Assembly: GCF_040115645.1 (NCBI RefSeq)
Contig: NC_089548.1
Coordinates: 4,836,001 to 4,900,000 of the forward strand
Direction of reading: 5' to 3'
DNA from: Euwallacea fornicatus
Taxonomy: Eukaryota > Arthropoda > Insecta > Coleoptera > Curculionidae
DNA length: 64,000 nucleotides
Below are positions 51,300-62,702 of this stretch, piece by piece; position 1 is the first letter of the stretch, and each line of letters begins with the position of its first letter. Under the pieces are notes generated by a model. It saw only the letters and a list, made by a program, of their open reading frames with translations. It was not told the origin of the DNA and made no database searches. The position numbers were made by a program, and so were the translations under genes.

Positions 51300-52084
51300 G
51301 CACCAATAGTAATGTTTTTTTAACTGCAAATCAACTTGCCAGTCTAATTGAATTATTTGTGATCTCTAGAAATTATAAGATATATATACATATATATTAT
51401 TTCTAAAATACATTTATGTTTCATAGCAATTCAATGTCCTATATTATTTATTAGAAGTTCTCTTTTGAGAACTGCATTTATCAATTATGCAAAAAGTGTA
51501 AGTTGCAAAAAATCTGAGAATTTGGCACAAGCTGAAAGTCAATAAGGTCAACATGTGTAAAATATTCTCTATAGTAGCACTTCAAAAGATACTGAAATTA
51601 GCTGTCAATTACCTCTTTTATACAAGATTTGTTATGTGTTAGTAAATTTTAGGATTCACCTTAAAATTTTACTAATGTCTTGTATAATATACCCTAGTCC
51701 AATTTGCAACTGTTCTTAACACATAACACTTTTTGCACATTCCACAGCTGTAATTTCCAAACAGCTAACGTTACAATATAACGAATTTTACAGTTCAATC
51801 TGAACTTCAAGATCCACCTAAGGGTTTATTTTTCTTCTAATTGATAGATGCAGTGTTGAGAGGACCATGCTGTATTATTTATTTAATGTGGAAAAATGCT
51901 AATCAATCTCAAAATAAGTAAAAACAAAATTGCATATAAACACAGTTTGTCATCTATTGATTTATTCCCAGAGTCATCAAGTATTCTTCATTTTAATATC
52001 CTAAATAATATAAAATAAATTAACAAATGCTCCTCATATCTAAGTCCATATTGCAACAGAAACACACTCATAAATTGATTTAAT
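51300..52084. other. Convergent 3' spacer
   Basis: 3' UTR sequence of SRD5A3 (plus) and of the HAD phosphatase (minus). A TA-rich stretch is at about 51380-51400. No other gene seen. Confidence 0.5.
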
Positions 52085-53170
52085 TTAATCTAATAATTTT
52101 AATACATCTCCTAACTTGTTTAAATAAACATCAGGCACTAATTCTTTATCTTCTTTTGACCCTGACTGTTTCCATTCTTGCACCTGATCTAGCTTTGTGA
52201 CCCCAGTTAAAACTAACATTGTTTGGAATCCGCATCTGGTACCCAAAAGGATATCAGTATTGCATCTATAATTTACATATTTGCCAACTTATTACATGAG
52301 TCATATTGAACTTGTTACCTATCCCCAATCATTAAAGTTCTTGAGGGCTCAACACCATGTTCCTTAATAAGGCAATCGGCAATATATGAATTTGGCTTTC
52401 CTACTACTATTGGTTCCCTCATAGCACAAGTTTCAATGGCTTTAACTATAGTACCAGTACCAGGAATCACTATATCTCCTCCCACAGGAAATCTCTCATC
52501 AGTATTTGTAGCCAGGAATATGCAGTTAGGTTTGCTTAGGTATGTACATGCTTTAATCATTTTGTTGAAAGAGAAGTGCTCGTCAAAACCCACAATTACA
52601 GCTCCTACATCTGGGTCAGGGTGGAAAGTTTCTAAAGTTACAGCCACACTGTCTTGAAGAATATCAGGCTGTAAAGAAATTGTTAGTGTCATAATTTAGA
52701 GGTGACAAGTGTACTCACCCCAACCCCAGAATATTTAATTCCCACAGCCTCCAGTTCGTGGGCAATAGCTTTTGAGCCCAGGAGATAAACTTTTTTATTG
52801 AAGTTTTGATGTTTCAGGTAACGAACCACTAGGAATGAGGTTGACACTATTTCATCCTTTAAAATAAGCAATTTTTGTGTTGCTTATTAATATAACACAA
52901 TTGTTTTACCCTATCAATAATAAAATTCATATGTCTAGCTTTGCTGACAAATTCATCTCTTATTTTGGTAGAATTATTAGATACGAACATAATTCTTTTT
53001 CCCATTTTTCTAAGGCAGTTTACTGCTTCTACCGATCCAGGGATTGCTTCGTTTTCTAACCAAAGGACTCCATCACAGTCGAATAAAATAGTGTCTATTG
53101 AATCAAAATACTGTTTAATTTCTTGCTTTGTCAGTGTAGCTAAGTTGGTCAAAGGGGCGGCTAAAAACAT
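52085..53170 (-). CDS. Glycerol-3-phosphate / phosphoglycolate phosphatase (HAD family, PGP-like)
   Basis: Four exons on the minus strand (53170-52910, 52856-52719, 52668-52319, 52265-52085) give 309 residues. It belongs to the C2-capped HAD phosphatases (PGP/PDXP/4-nitrophenylphosphatase group), cytosolic enzymes that clear glycerol-3-phosphate or 2-phosphoglycolate. HAD motif I is FDCDGVLW with nucleophile Asp31 and Asp33. Motif II is VSNNST (63-68), the motif III lysine is in VVGKP, and motif IV GDRCNTDI spans the exon 3/4 junction near residue 248-255. The cap region includes AVIVGFDEHF and FLATNTDERFP. Insects carry several paralogues of this group, so substrate and exact orthology are uncertain. 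It is divergent from NARS2, 605 bases away. Confidence 0.9.
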
Positions 53171-53775
53171 GATTTATTGATGTAGAGGTAGTGTTTTTAA
53201 GTAAATTATTTTTTGTGAAGAAATTTATATTAACATCGCTACAGAGTGTTTGAGAACAGTTTTTTATAACCTCTAAATGCCCTTGCTGGCAGTGGCGTAC
53301 TGCTCATTCTGTCAATATATTTGAAATAAGAAGAGTTTGTATGATGTCTTTGGATCTTAAAGATTCATTATACGTTGTGTTTCCTAAGCATACAGGGCAC
53401 ATTTAATGGTATATTCCTTGAGTCAGAATAAGAAAACCTAGTTGGTAGTAGTTAATTTATACTGTTGTAAAATTTTAATAACGTGATCTTGGGCAATGTA
53501 TTTAAGAAAAACTCTTTATATTTATTGAACTAACCACACTAATAAAAGCTAAATAGTAAAACATTTTTTGATTTTGTTGCTCCATGACCTTTTTACCAAA
53601 AACAATGAATAAATAAAATTATCTTAAATTTTTTGCTTCCGGTCTCTAGATGTTATAATCTCAATGACGTAACTACATAGTTTTTTTGAAACTAATGTCA
53701 CTTTTATTTTACTAAGTAACCTAAAAAATCGATATCAACAACTAACTCGAATTTATTCTCTTAAACCCAATAAAA
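53171..53775. promoter_or_regulatory. Shared 605-bp divergent promoter region
   Basis: The region between the start codons of the HAD phosphatase (minus) and NARS2 (plus). It is AT-rich, with a tacagagtgttt motif at 53240-53251. No clear TATA or initiator was identified. Confidence 0.4.
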
Positions 53776-55265
53776 ATGTTCAAAAAAGCATTATTTCCTC
53801 GACTGTTATTATATAGAACTTATAGCGAAACAAAAAACATTTATAATATCCTTAAAACTGGACATTTAGGCGAACAGGTCTCTGTACAGGTATGTACAAA
53901 TTTATGGGAGCAATGCAGTCATAATTTCGATTAAAATAGCATATTATAGGGTTGGATAAAATCTATTAGGAAGCAAAAGGAAGTGACTTTTCTTGATATT
54001 AATGATGGGTCCACACCTAATAACATACAAGTGGTTATTCCTAAGAAAATTGGCAGTAACATTACAGTCGGTTCTTCAATTAGTACTAAAGGCATATTGA
54101 AAGAAACCCACAAAGGACAAAGTGAGGTGTCGGCTGACAGTATAGTTTTACTAGGAGAATGTGATCTGTCCAAAGGATATCCATTTGCACCAAGAAAGGA
54201 ATATGAACAAGAGTATGTCCGAGAACATATGCACTTGCGACCAAGGACAAAAAAGTTTGCCTCAGTATTGCGAATCCGACATGCTGCCACTATTGCAATA
54301 CACAACTATTTAGATAGAAATGGGTATTTTAATATACAGACACCTATAATAACTTCAAATGATTGTGAAGGGGCTGGAGAAATATTTAAAGTGTTGCCAA
54401 ATAATGAGAAACTTTTGCAAACAATGGCAAACCCAAAAAAACCTGTAGATGCTGCATATTTCAATAAAAAAGCTTATTTAACTGTGTCTGGTCAACTACA
54501 TTTGGAAGCATCAGCTCAGGCATTACAAAAAGTGTATTGCTTTGGACCAACTTTTAGAGCTGAAAACTCAAAATCCAGGTTACATTTGTCAGAGTTTTAT
54601 ATGCTTGAACTTGAAAAGGCATTTTTAAGCAAACTTGAGGAGCTGTTAGATATTGTGGAAGATTTAGTTAAGAATGTATCTGAGGAGGTTATAGCCAAAA
54701 ATAGAGATGATTTAGAGGTGTGTAGGCGTGACAATGCTAACTATCAGTGGTTAAACAAGAACTTCATTAGAATTAGTTACAATGAAGCATTGGATGTATT
54801 ATCAAATAAGTTGAATAAATCAATAGACAAGGGTATTGTAAAAGATCATGAAATTGCCTTAAGTCATTTCTTTGAGAACACACCAGTGTTTATTCTTGAA
54901 TGGCCAAAAGAGGAGAAGCCGTTTTACATGAAAGAAATAGATAATAATAAAGTCAGTAAAATATTCAGTCCGAAAGATTTTTTGAATTAATGGAATTATT
55001 TCAGGTAGCAGCATTTGATTTACTTGCACCTCAAGTGGGTGAAATCGCCGGAGGGAGTTTACGTGAAAACAACTTGGAGAAATTAACATTAAAAATTCCA
55101 GATAATGGGCAATTGGATTGGTATTTAGATCTTCGGAAGTTTGGTAATACCCCAACTGGTGGTTTTGGTTTAGGATTTGAAAGATTCATTCAATTCTTAC
55201 TGGGGATAGATAATATTAAGGATTGTATACCTTTTCCTAGGTGGCCGCATAACTGTAAATTATAA
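53776..55265 (+). CDS. NARS2: Mitochondrial asparaginyl-tRNA synthetase
   Basis: Three exons (53776-53889, 53950-54951, 55005-55265) give 458 residues. It charges mitochondrial tRNA-Asn. The N-terminus is basic and hydroxylated without acidic residues (MFKKALFPRLLLYRTYSE), fitting a mitochondrial presequence. An OB-fold anticodon domain follows (GWIKSIRKQKEVTFLDINDG). The class II core has motif 1 around RNGYFNIQTPIIT, the asparagine-site stretch YLTVSGQLHLEASAQAL, motif 2 FGPTFRAENSKSRLHLSEFY near residue 235, and motif 3 GGFGLGFERFIQFLLG. The ending IPFPRWPHNCKL is typical of NARS2. The exon 2 donor (AATAAA|GTCAGT) is somewhat weak, but the phase is right and KVAAFDLL matches the family. 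Confidence 0.94.
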
Positions 55266-55946
55266 AAGCTCTGAATATAATAAATACTTTAATACATAAT
55301 GCCTTTCATTTCGCAAAAAAATTATAAATTTCAATAAACTTGTTTTTCTGAGCGACTTCATCCGCCCTAGTTAACTGCTAAGTCTTTATATAAGGGGAAT
55401 ATTCCAATGACCCAGCAAGTTATGGTCCAGTCTCGTTTCTGCTACACCTAAGATTAGAGCGTTTTGGCAAGGAGAATATTATTCAGTTCATAAAAGAACA
55501 TCTTTGGAGATTGCTACATGGCTATTTTTATTTTTCTTTTGGATAATATGTATTAAGTGGAATGCTGGGATATGAGTGTCTCGGCGTTTTGTGATTAACG
55601 TCTTTCATAGGGCTGCCAAAAATTTTTAGAGCGGCTCTGTGTAAATAAAATCGACTGAAATCTTTAGATTTTAATGCAATAAGCACGTTTGCTTTAATTT
55701 AAACGTTCTGTTTTTGTTAATAATAGGCTAAAGAAAAACTATATGGACTGGCAACAAGACAGAATAGGTAGTTTAACCTTTATTATTTTTGAGATCTAAT
55801 ACATGTGGTATATAAATAAGTCAAAAGTAAAATTCAGGGAAATCTTGTTTTTAGTTAGCACTGATAAAGTATCTCCCGAGTATTAGCAAAAAAATATTAA
55901 TATATTGAACTAAAAAACTATCTAAAACAAATATAACGAAAAACAC
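55266..55946. other. Convergent 3' spacer
   Basis: 3' UTRs of NARS2 (plus) and Skp1 (minus). No further gene seen. Confidence 0.5.
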
Positions 55947-56636
55947 TTATTTTTCCTCGCACCATTCATTCTCCTTTCGCACTTGATCCTCCTCAGAAGC
56001 AGTAAAATCATTCTTGATGTTAAAGGTTTTCCGGATCTCTTCTGGTGCTTTGCCTTTAATCATATTGGCCACCGTCTTGCAAGTAACATCCAGAAGACCT
56101 TTGATATCCAGGTAGTTTGCTGCTAGGATCAGCTCAAACAAAGTACCTTGATCTACCTTCAAGAAGTCGGCATCCCAAGAAGAGATATCATCTGTTCTCT
56201 TTTCTGCAATTAATATTTACGATGTGGCACGCTTCTTCAGCAGAGGTTTATTTTTAAAATACTTTTTAAGCAATTCAGTGTTCCAATGATGTCAAAATGA
56301 CTTATTTAAATGAATAAGTTAGGATTATTTGAAGTGATTCGAACACAGAATTGTCCTAGTTAAGTTTCAAGGATCTTGAGTCAGTATTAATTAAATGATC
56401 TTACCTTTGTTCTCGTCATCTTCTGGTGGAGGAGGATCATCCTTGTGGAAAGTAGCCCACTGGATTACTTTACGTAAAATTGCGGAATTGACATTGGGCA
56501 AAGGAACTACCTCTTCTTCTTCTTCATCCATTCCCAAATCTTCCAACATAGTCTTGATGGTAACAGAGCACTTAGCAATTTCTACATCCACGTCGAAGAT
56601 CTCGCCATCTGATGACTGCAACTTGATTTTAGGCAT
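55947..56636 (-). CDS. Skp1: Skp1, SCF ubiquitin-ligase adaptor
   Basis: Two coding exons on the minus strand (56636-56405 and 56203-55947) give 162 residues, the usual length for Skp1. Skp1 bridges Cul1 and F-box proteins in SCF E3 ubiquitin ligases. The N-terminal BTB/POZ-like fold begins MPKIKLQSSDGEIF. An acidic loop (DEEEEEVVPLPNV) separates it from KVIQWATFHKDDPPPP. The C-terminal F-box-binding helices contain LFELILAANYLDIKGLLDVTC and GKAPEEIRKTFNIKNDF, ending NEWCEEK. An intron acceptor lies just upstream of the ATG (about 56641-56647), so a 5' UTR exon lies further upstream, near 56.7-56.8 kb. Intact and highly conserved. Confidence 0.96.
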
Positions 56637-59600
56637 CTTTATTCTGTAACAGAAGAAAAGAATACTAATTCCCGTCTTAAAGCTGAATACCTATCTGAGT
56701 GAATTGGTTGTGTAGAGGATCCTTAGATAAATCTTGGCCCCGCAATAATCTTGCAGATAAATGAGGAAAACTGATACTCACCGCACCATTGTTACAAACT
56801 GGTGGTTTCAAACAGGAATCTGAAAGCAAAGCGAAATTTGTGTTGCAACAGCATGGATTAAAGGATTATTTGAATACTACTCGTACTACTTATACTAAAA
56901 ATATGGGATCTTTCTTGAAAATTAAACTTAAAATGGTGTCCAATTTACCTATATTAATATGTTACACCAAATTCATTCTAAATATAACTAAAGGTGTACA
57001 AGACACCTAATACTAGAGACCATAGTAAAATACATTATAAAACAGTAGTTAAATATTACGAGTAGGAAAATAATATAATTATATCAAAGTGTCCTAAATT
57101 GACACTACTTTAAATAATTTATGTATTAATTCGTCAAAGACTTTGAACATTAACGTGCATACTTTCGCAAAATTAAAAATTCTTAGGAATGGTGGTTTAG
57201 TTATTTCTTATTTGACAAAAAACTGAACGTTGCAAAGTTTTCAGTTCATATTAGCAAAAATCGTGGAAGACCCATTTTAAGGTACATAATGTTATTATGG
57301 AATACTGAAACTGGCCTAAATCTTTAGAGATAATATTGCAGGAGATGGATTTATTAGGCAGAATTAAATTTTTATAATATAGTACATACACCAATGTTTT
57401 TGTCAACGCGCTTGTGTGCTTCAACCCCAATTAAAGTGGTTCATTACACTATAGCCATTACTCACCATTGAATTACTCAACAGGCTGATTAATAATAAGT
57501 AACTTATGTGTAATTAAAATATTCTCACTTAAAAATTTAAAACCGCATTGTAGGGCAACCTCATTTCATGATACCACAATACTAAGTATATATCCCATAT
57601 TTATCAGCATGAAACCACTTTTTTTCTTAAATACTTATTTGTTAATACTACAACAACGGATTTATCTTTTTAAAAGTGGCCACAAAAAAACTGGTTTATT
57701 TATATTTACATGTGTTTACTAGGTACTAATAAAATAAACAAAAATCCTGTCTAAAATGATGCATTCTGATATTAATTCAAAAAATCAATTTCATATTCTT
57801 ATTTATAGTGCTGATACATGTGTCATACATTGAATTAATTTGATTTATAAGTAGATATTTTCTTTGTTTAGATAATTTGAACATTTAAATAAATGATGAC
57901 AATAATTGAAATCCAAAAAACTAATTCATCCACCAAGAGAAACAAACTTTAAAACAACTTAGATTCAACTTCAATTTGCTTGAACACAAAATAAGTAGTT
58001 AGAGACAGATTTGTTTGCATATTAAAATGTGTATTATAGCCCAAAATTAGCTTTAGCAGATACAGCTAGGACCATAAATTCAAGTATCAGTAGTATAATG
58101 GATAAGATCTGTTGCCACCAATGAATAAAAGAAAGAACCCTATAAAATGGTTTTTTTAACTTTGATGAATAAATTGATAATTTGTATTAAGAGGAATTAC
58201 AATATACCCAACAAGAGTTTCATTTAGTTATCTGCTGGGATTCGACTCCCTCTACAAAGCTATGAATTTACATACCTACATAAAATACTTAATATTTATT
58301 GTACTCCATTACATATTGTTAATATTAATAGAAACTTTACATACTGAAGACATATGTATCTCTCACTTGACTAATTTGTTTATGCAGCTTATTTTTACTT
58401 ACTCAAGAATTACTATACAGTAAATCACCCTTATATTCAAACACAAATATTACCCAAAATAGGGCCTACTATAGGTAAACTAACAAGGATTTCCATGTTA
58501 TATACCCTCATATATGCCTGTAACATGATCCTTATGCCTTATATAAACACAAATGTTTGAGAATAGCACAAAAAGTTAAAGATATGAACTGTGACAAGGT
58601 CACTTGGACACAAATCTTTTTTGCTTATTCAGAACAAGCAGAAATCATCAAGTGGCAAGTGTAAAACAAACTTGACATAGGCAATTTAGCATAAAACACA
58701 GTAAGGATTGTTTTGATCTATTAGGAAACTTAAAAGGGTTCAAGAATCCCTCAAAGCAAGTACATTACTTATTTTGAGATTAAATTTGCAATATAAGATG
58801 CCTAGGAAGATTCTCTATTTTAGAATGGTTTATTTACTGGATGAAACAAACCTAGTAAATCGAAAATACTATTAAATTTCATGTACTTTGTATGTATGCA
58901 ACAGAATTTTTTGTGGTTCAGCTTGGGTCGACAAATCACCCTTAACTTTTTTAAAAAATTACAGGGGTTCATGAACAATGGAAAGTTTGTTTACTCACAT
59001 CTAAAATGTATTGCAAAAGGCGCGGTTTTTCAAACTCATAGTAACTTTACTAGCAATTAGCCGAAACTATCTTGCTACCAAAGTTACTCTGTTCGACTCT
59101 TTTAGAAGCTACAAACAAAGGAAAACAGGGAAACGTTCAACCCTTGCTGGTTTTGGCAATGGAAAATAAAATAATCTTAGTCTCTTACCTTTTTAAAAAT
59201 CCTAAGGCTAACTACTGAGGGATGACTGGCCGAATTGGCGCAGTGATAAGCTATTGCAAATATTTAAAATACTTTATATTCAGGAAATTTGGGAATAAAT
59301 CAAATTCTCTTCAACAAACGTGACAAGAAAAACGAAGTATAGCAGCCATATGCAATTTGCAACCAGTGCTGCCAAGTTGTGAAAATAAATCATGGTATGG
59401 AATCCTTGGTACCAATGGTCTTTAAAGAAGATGGTATCAATGTCACCAACTGCAAAACTGTTAGTCAAGCAAAAAATCTTATTGATAAAAAAAGAAAAAC
59501 ATATGCGGGAGTTGTTTACTTTAAAAGTTAAAAAGCACTGGATAATGTCACTTCGATGAAATAATTTTCTTTCTTGCAAAATTCTTGCCGAAAAATAACT

Positions 59601-60770
59601 AATAAGGCGATGAAATTTGATAAAAAAGCTATCAAAATTAAATTGAAATTTCAGGAATTAGGCCTCATATCAAATCCGTGCGAAATGTTTTAGGAACTTC
59701 CATCTGCGTAATACAAAATGATGTACAATTGGTGCAAAGGACTATCGTACACCTAGTCCAAGGTGTAGCAAAAATTTAAACACCATTATAATGGTCGAAT
59801 TGGCAACACTGTATGGAATTATATTGACAATATTGACATTGTTATGGACATAGTGCCATCTATCGCAGGCGACAAAAAATAAAATGGAAGGCGAAGAAGA
59901 ACGGCAAGGAAGAAATAAAACTGTTTTGGATTATTCCAGGGCCTTGTTAAAAACTATTTAAAATAACTTTTCGATTAATGTTGAACGGTTACCGTGTTTA
60001 TTCATTGTATACAAAATAGAACGTTTATGATTGATTTTAACACACAACTTTTGTATTAGTTGTCACCGCCCCAGAAAATGGGGCATTTTCATCTATGCTT
60101 CTTGAGGATATTGCTAAAGTTATTTTAAATCTAAAAGTATTCTGTGTCTATATACGGAGTTGAGTAGTTTTTCTACTGAAAAGGGTATTTATTTTTAACT
60201 TACTGTAAAATATAAGTGAATGCAATGTGTTCACCTCATTGTCAACACTAAAACTTTACTAAATGTATCAAATTCCTTATTGTTCTTGTATTTAGCGTCG
60301 CATTATTTATTATTACCTCTGCACTCGACATTTTAAATTACATAGTTTGTAAGGAATTGTATTACATGCATGGCACAATGTATTGCCTCAATCATCAGCA
60401 CAACATGGCGGCGTCTGCCCTTGGAGTGAGCCCAAACATGCTTACCTTTTACTACCATTTACAATTTCCGCCAATATTTCATAAATACCAGTGGGTTACC
60501 TAATTTTAAGGCGTTTCCTATTGCAAAGAAATTAATTTTTAGCGAAATTTCCTTTCAGACCACCGAAACTCGTTAGCCACAAGATTTTTGCTCATTAATA
60601 TATTTTTTGTTATATTCCTCTATTTATATATTCGTAGAAAAATATGGGTTGTTTTGCTATCGAGGCATTCTTTGTATTTGAATATTATGCATTCATATGA
60701 TTAATTTTTATTAATGAAATTCTCCTTAAGAAAGTAGATTCTATGTATTACATGCATGGTTTTTAAAGGA
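56637..60770. other. AT-rich intergenic region between Skp1 and the Tis11 3' end
   Basis: 4.1 kb holding the Skp1 leader and promoter and otherwise no gene I can support. ORFs at 56789-57010 and 59280-59579 show no family pattern. A 15-base string gtattacatgcatgg occurs at about 60360 and again at about 60745. A small GCCCCA/TGGGGC hairpin sits near 60070. Confidence 0.45.
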
Positions 60771-61103
60771 GTGCCTAGTCGAGGTCGGTTCGCTGGACTG
60801 GAACAAAATAGCGGATAGCAGAACAAAATATAATTTATTGATAATGATACACAGATACATTAGCTACAAAATATAAATAATATACAGGTATTGCGCGCCC
60901 GGTTTAGGGCCACTATCGTGTGCCGATAAATTGAGCACAGTCGTCTCTATCTAAATATTTGCAAAAAGTATAAATAATAAGTTACATATAAATTATAATA
61001 AAATAACTAAATAACATAAACGTATTGAAAATAAGAAACACACAAATTAAATAATGATTTAAATAACAAAAAATCTTATTCTTTCATCGGTCCACTAGGC
61101 ACA
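60771..61103. repeat. Short inverted-repeat-bounded segment near the Tis11 3' end
   Basis: GTGCCTAGT at about 60772-60780 and its complement ACTAGGCAC at about 61094-61102 bracket some 330 bases of mostly AT-rich DNA. The arms stay partly similar a few bases further in. This could be a small MITE-like insertion or chance. No target duplication was recognised. Confidence 0.3.
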
Positions 61104-61133
61104 CAAAAGAAATAATGAGAAGATGAGAAATAA

Positions 61134-61142
61134 AATAAATAA
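61134..61142 (-). promoter_or_regulatory. AU-rich element nonamer in the Tis11 3' UTR
   Basis: The minus strand reads TTATTTATT, the consensus nonamer recognised by TTP/Tis11 tandem zinc fingers. It lies about 870 bases past the Tis11 stop codon. A minus-strand AATAAA near 60831 would place it inside the transcript. Confidence 0.5.
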
Positions 61143-62009
61143 AATCCAATCACGGAATGTTAAGAAATCAAGACCGATGACCGAAATACTAATCCTAATT
61201 TGCACATACATATTCACAAAATAAAATTAACATTCAACGGAGCTTTCGCGGAATTGGTCGACTGGATTCGCAGTTCTTGCAGGAGCAACAGCTTCTTCCA
61301 GTGCAACATTATTTTTTTTCCGGGCGGCAACAATTTTATGAAACTTGATTTACTTTATGGAAGTTAGTTTGTTTTTAAAAATTCGTAGATGTGGGAGCAG
61401 TAAGTAAGCACGAAAGCAAAATCAACAAATTGCATCCTTATTAGCTTCCTTATTTAAGCATAGGATTTCTAGGTTGTCACAATAAAAACGATCGCTTTTC
61501 ACCTTCCAAGAAGAAAACAGAGCAAGATGTGAATGTATATGATGAATTTGATCAGGGAGCAGGCATCTAAGTTTTTGATTATTTATTTTGCTACAATGAG
61601 ATTCATTAAAGAACCTGTAAGTCTTAACGTCAAAAATAAATGATAAATAACTTGACTGCCTGTTGTCGTTTTCTTGTGTGCGGAGGATAAAACCGACCAC
61701 TCGAATTGTGCCACTCTTTTACATACAAAAAATAACTTTTTTTGAATGAAGTCTTTTGCATCAAAAGTTGGATCATAAGGCATAAGTAAATTGGTTGCCA
61801 CCCGTTCTATACATGCCCTCTACCTAATAATTAAATATAATTAAAAATCACACAGTATCAAAATCACTCCGCCTTCCGGCGAATATAAATTATAGTAGGT
61901 AATATAAATTAGATAAAATAATAGTGAATTAAATAAAATGTCTTGACTCTTGAGTTAAGGTTTTGTCAGCCACTCTGCAAGCGACGACATGGCGAAAACC
62001 GGGTGTGCA

Positions 62010-62702
62010 CTATAGTATGAGGTCATTGAGCGTGAGGATTTGGGTTGTCGAGAGTCTGTTGAATACGGGCAAACGTTGATCGTCCAACGGTCCTGGGGAT
62101 TGCAGATCGGGCTCGCTACTAAAGAACGAGCCCATTGATGAGGTAGGCGATTGGCTCAAACTACACGGGGGACTTGGACTATCCAAAGACAACGATGGAC
62201 TCAACGCAGCAGGGCGAGGACGTGAAGCCGTAACTACCGCTGTAGGCGTGGTGGGAGATTTCGGTACGGCCTCATCTTGATTGTGCACGAAATGGCATCG
62301 TGGTCCGTATGGACAGAAACCCACCGTGTGGTAAGTCCTGCACAGTTCCGTCTTGTACTTTGGATGCCTGGCCAAGCTTCGCAACTCTGCCATCCCATGG
62401 GCGAATTGGCACTTATCTCCGTATTTGCACACTCCGAACTCCTCGAAGGGCCTACAGAGCTCAGTCTTGTAGCGAGAGGTGTTTACAGTGGTGAGAGCGC
62501 CTTGTGGGGGGGTCATTCCGGGTGCTGGGGCTGATTGCGTTCTTTCTAATCTACGATGTTGCTGCGTCAGATTGCCCAAGAGCATCGCCAGGTTTTGATT
62601 TGCTGTTACTGGGGTCGAGGCCATCCTGGTCAGGGTTAGGCGCACTGTGGAGCCTACAGCCAGGTGATGTGCGTTTGAGACGCTGTCAGGGTTCACACCG
62701 TT
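62010..62702 (-). CDS. Tis11: Tis11 / ZFP36-family CCCH zinc-finger protein (5' end incomplete)
   Basis: This is the last coding exon, entered through an acceptor at 62703-62704 (ttttattctag|AACGGTGTG, phase 0) and ending at the stop at 62010. Upstream exon(s) lie beyond 62.7 kb and were not found. ZFP36/TTP/Tis11 proteins bind AU-rich elements in mRNA 3' UTRs and recruit CCR4-NOT to remove the tail. The tandem fingers are complete: RYKTELC...FGVCKYGDKCQFAHG and KYKTELC...GFCPYGPRCHFVHN, each C-x8-C-x5-C-x3-H with the YKTEL lead-in. A proline/serine-rich tail follows. It includes RLPVFNRLS near the end, equivalent to the CNOT1-binding motif of TTP. A downstream methionine (MASTPVTANQ) could serve as start of a shorter form. 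Confidence 0.9.
   Translation of the reverse strand, partial: NGVNPDSVSNAHHLAVGSTVRLTLTRMASTPVTANQNLAMLLGNLTQQHRRLERTQSAPAPGMTPPQGALTTVNTSRYKTELCRPFEEFGVCKYGDKCQFAHGMAELRSLARHPKYKTELCRTYHTVGFCPYGPRCHFVHNQDEAVPKSPTTPTAVVTASRPRPAALSPSLSLDSPSPPCSLSQSPTSSMGSFFSSEPDLQSPGPLDDQRLPVFNRLSTTQILTLNDLIL

Noticed and set aside
58230..58260. GGGATTCGACTCCC resembling a tRNA T-arm
   Set aside because: No D-arm, anticodon arm or acceptor stem can be built from the sequence before it.
59884..59961. Short ORF starting MEGEEERQGRNK
   Set aside because: Only 25 codons, with no further exon or motif to support it.
62277..62534. Plus-strand ORFs opposite Tis11
   Set aside because: Complement of the GC-rich zinc-finger exon, so a shadow ORF.
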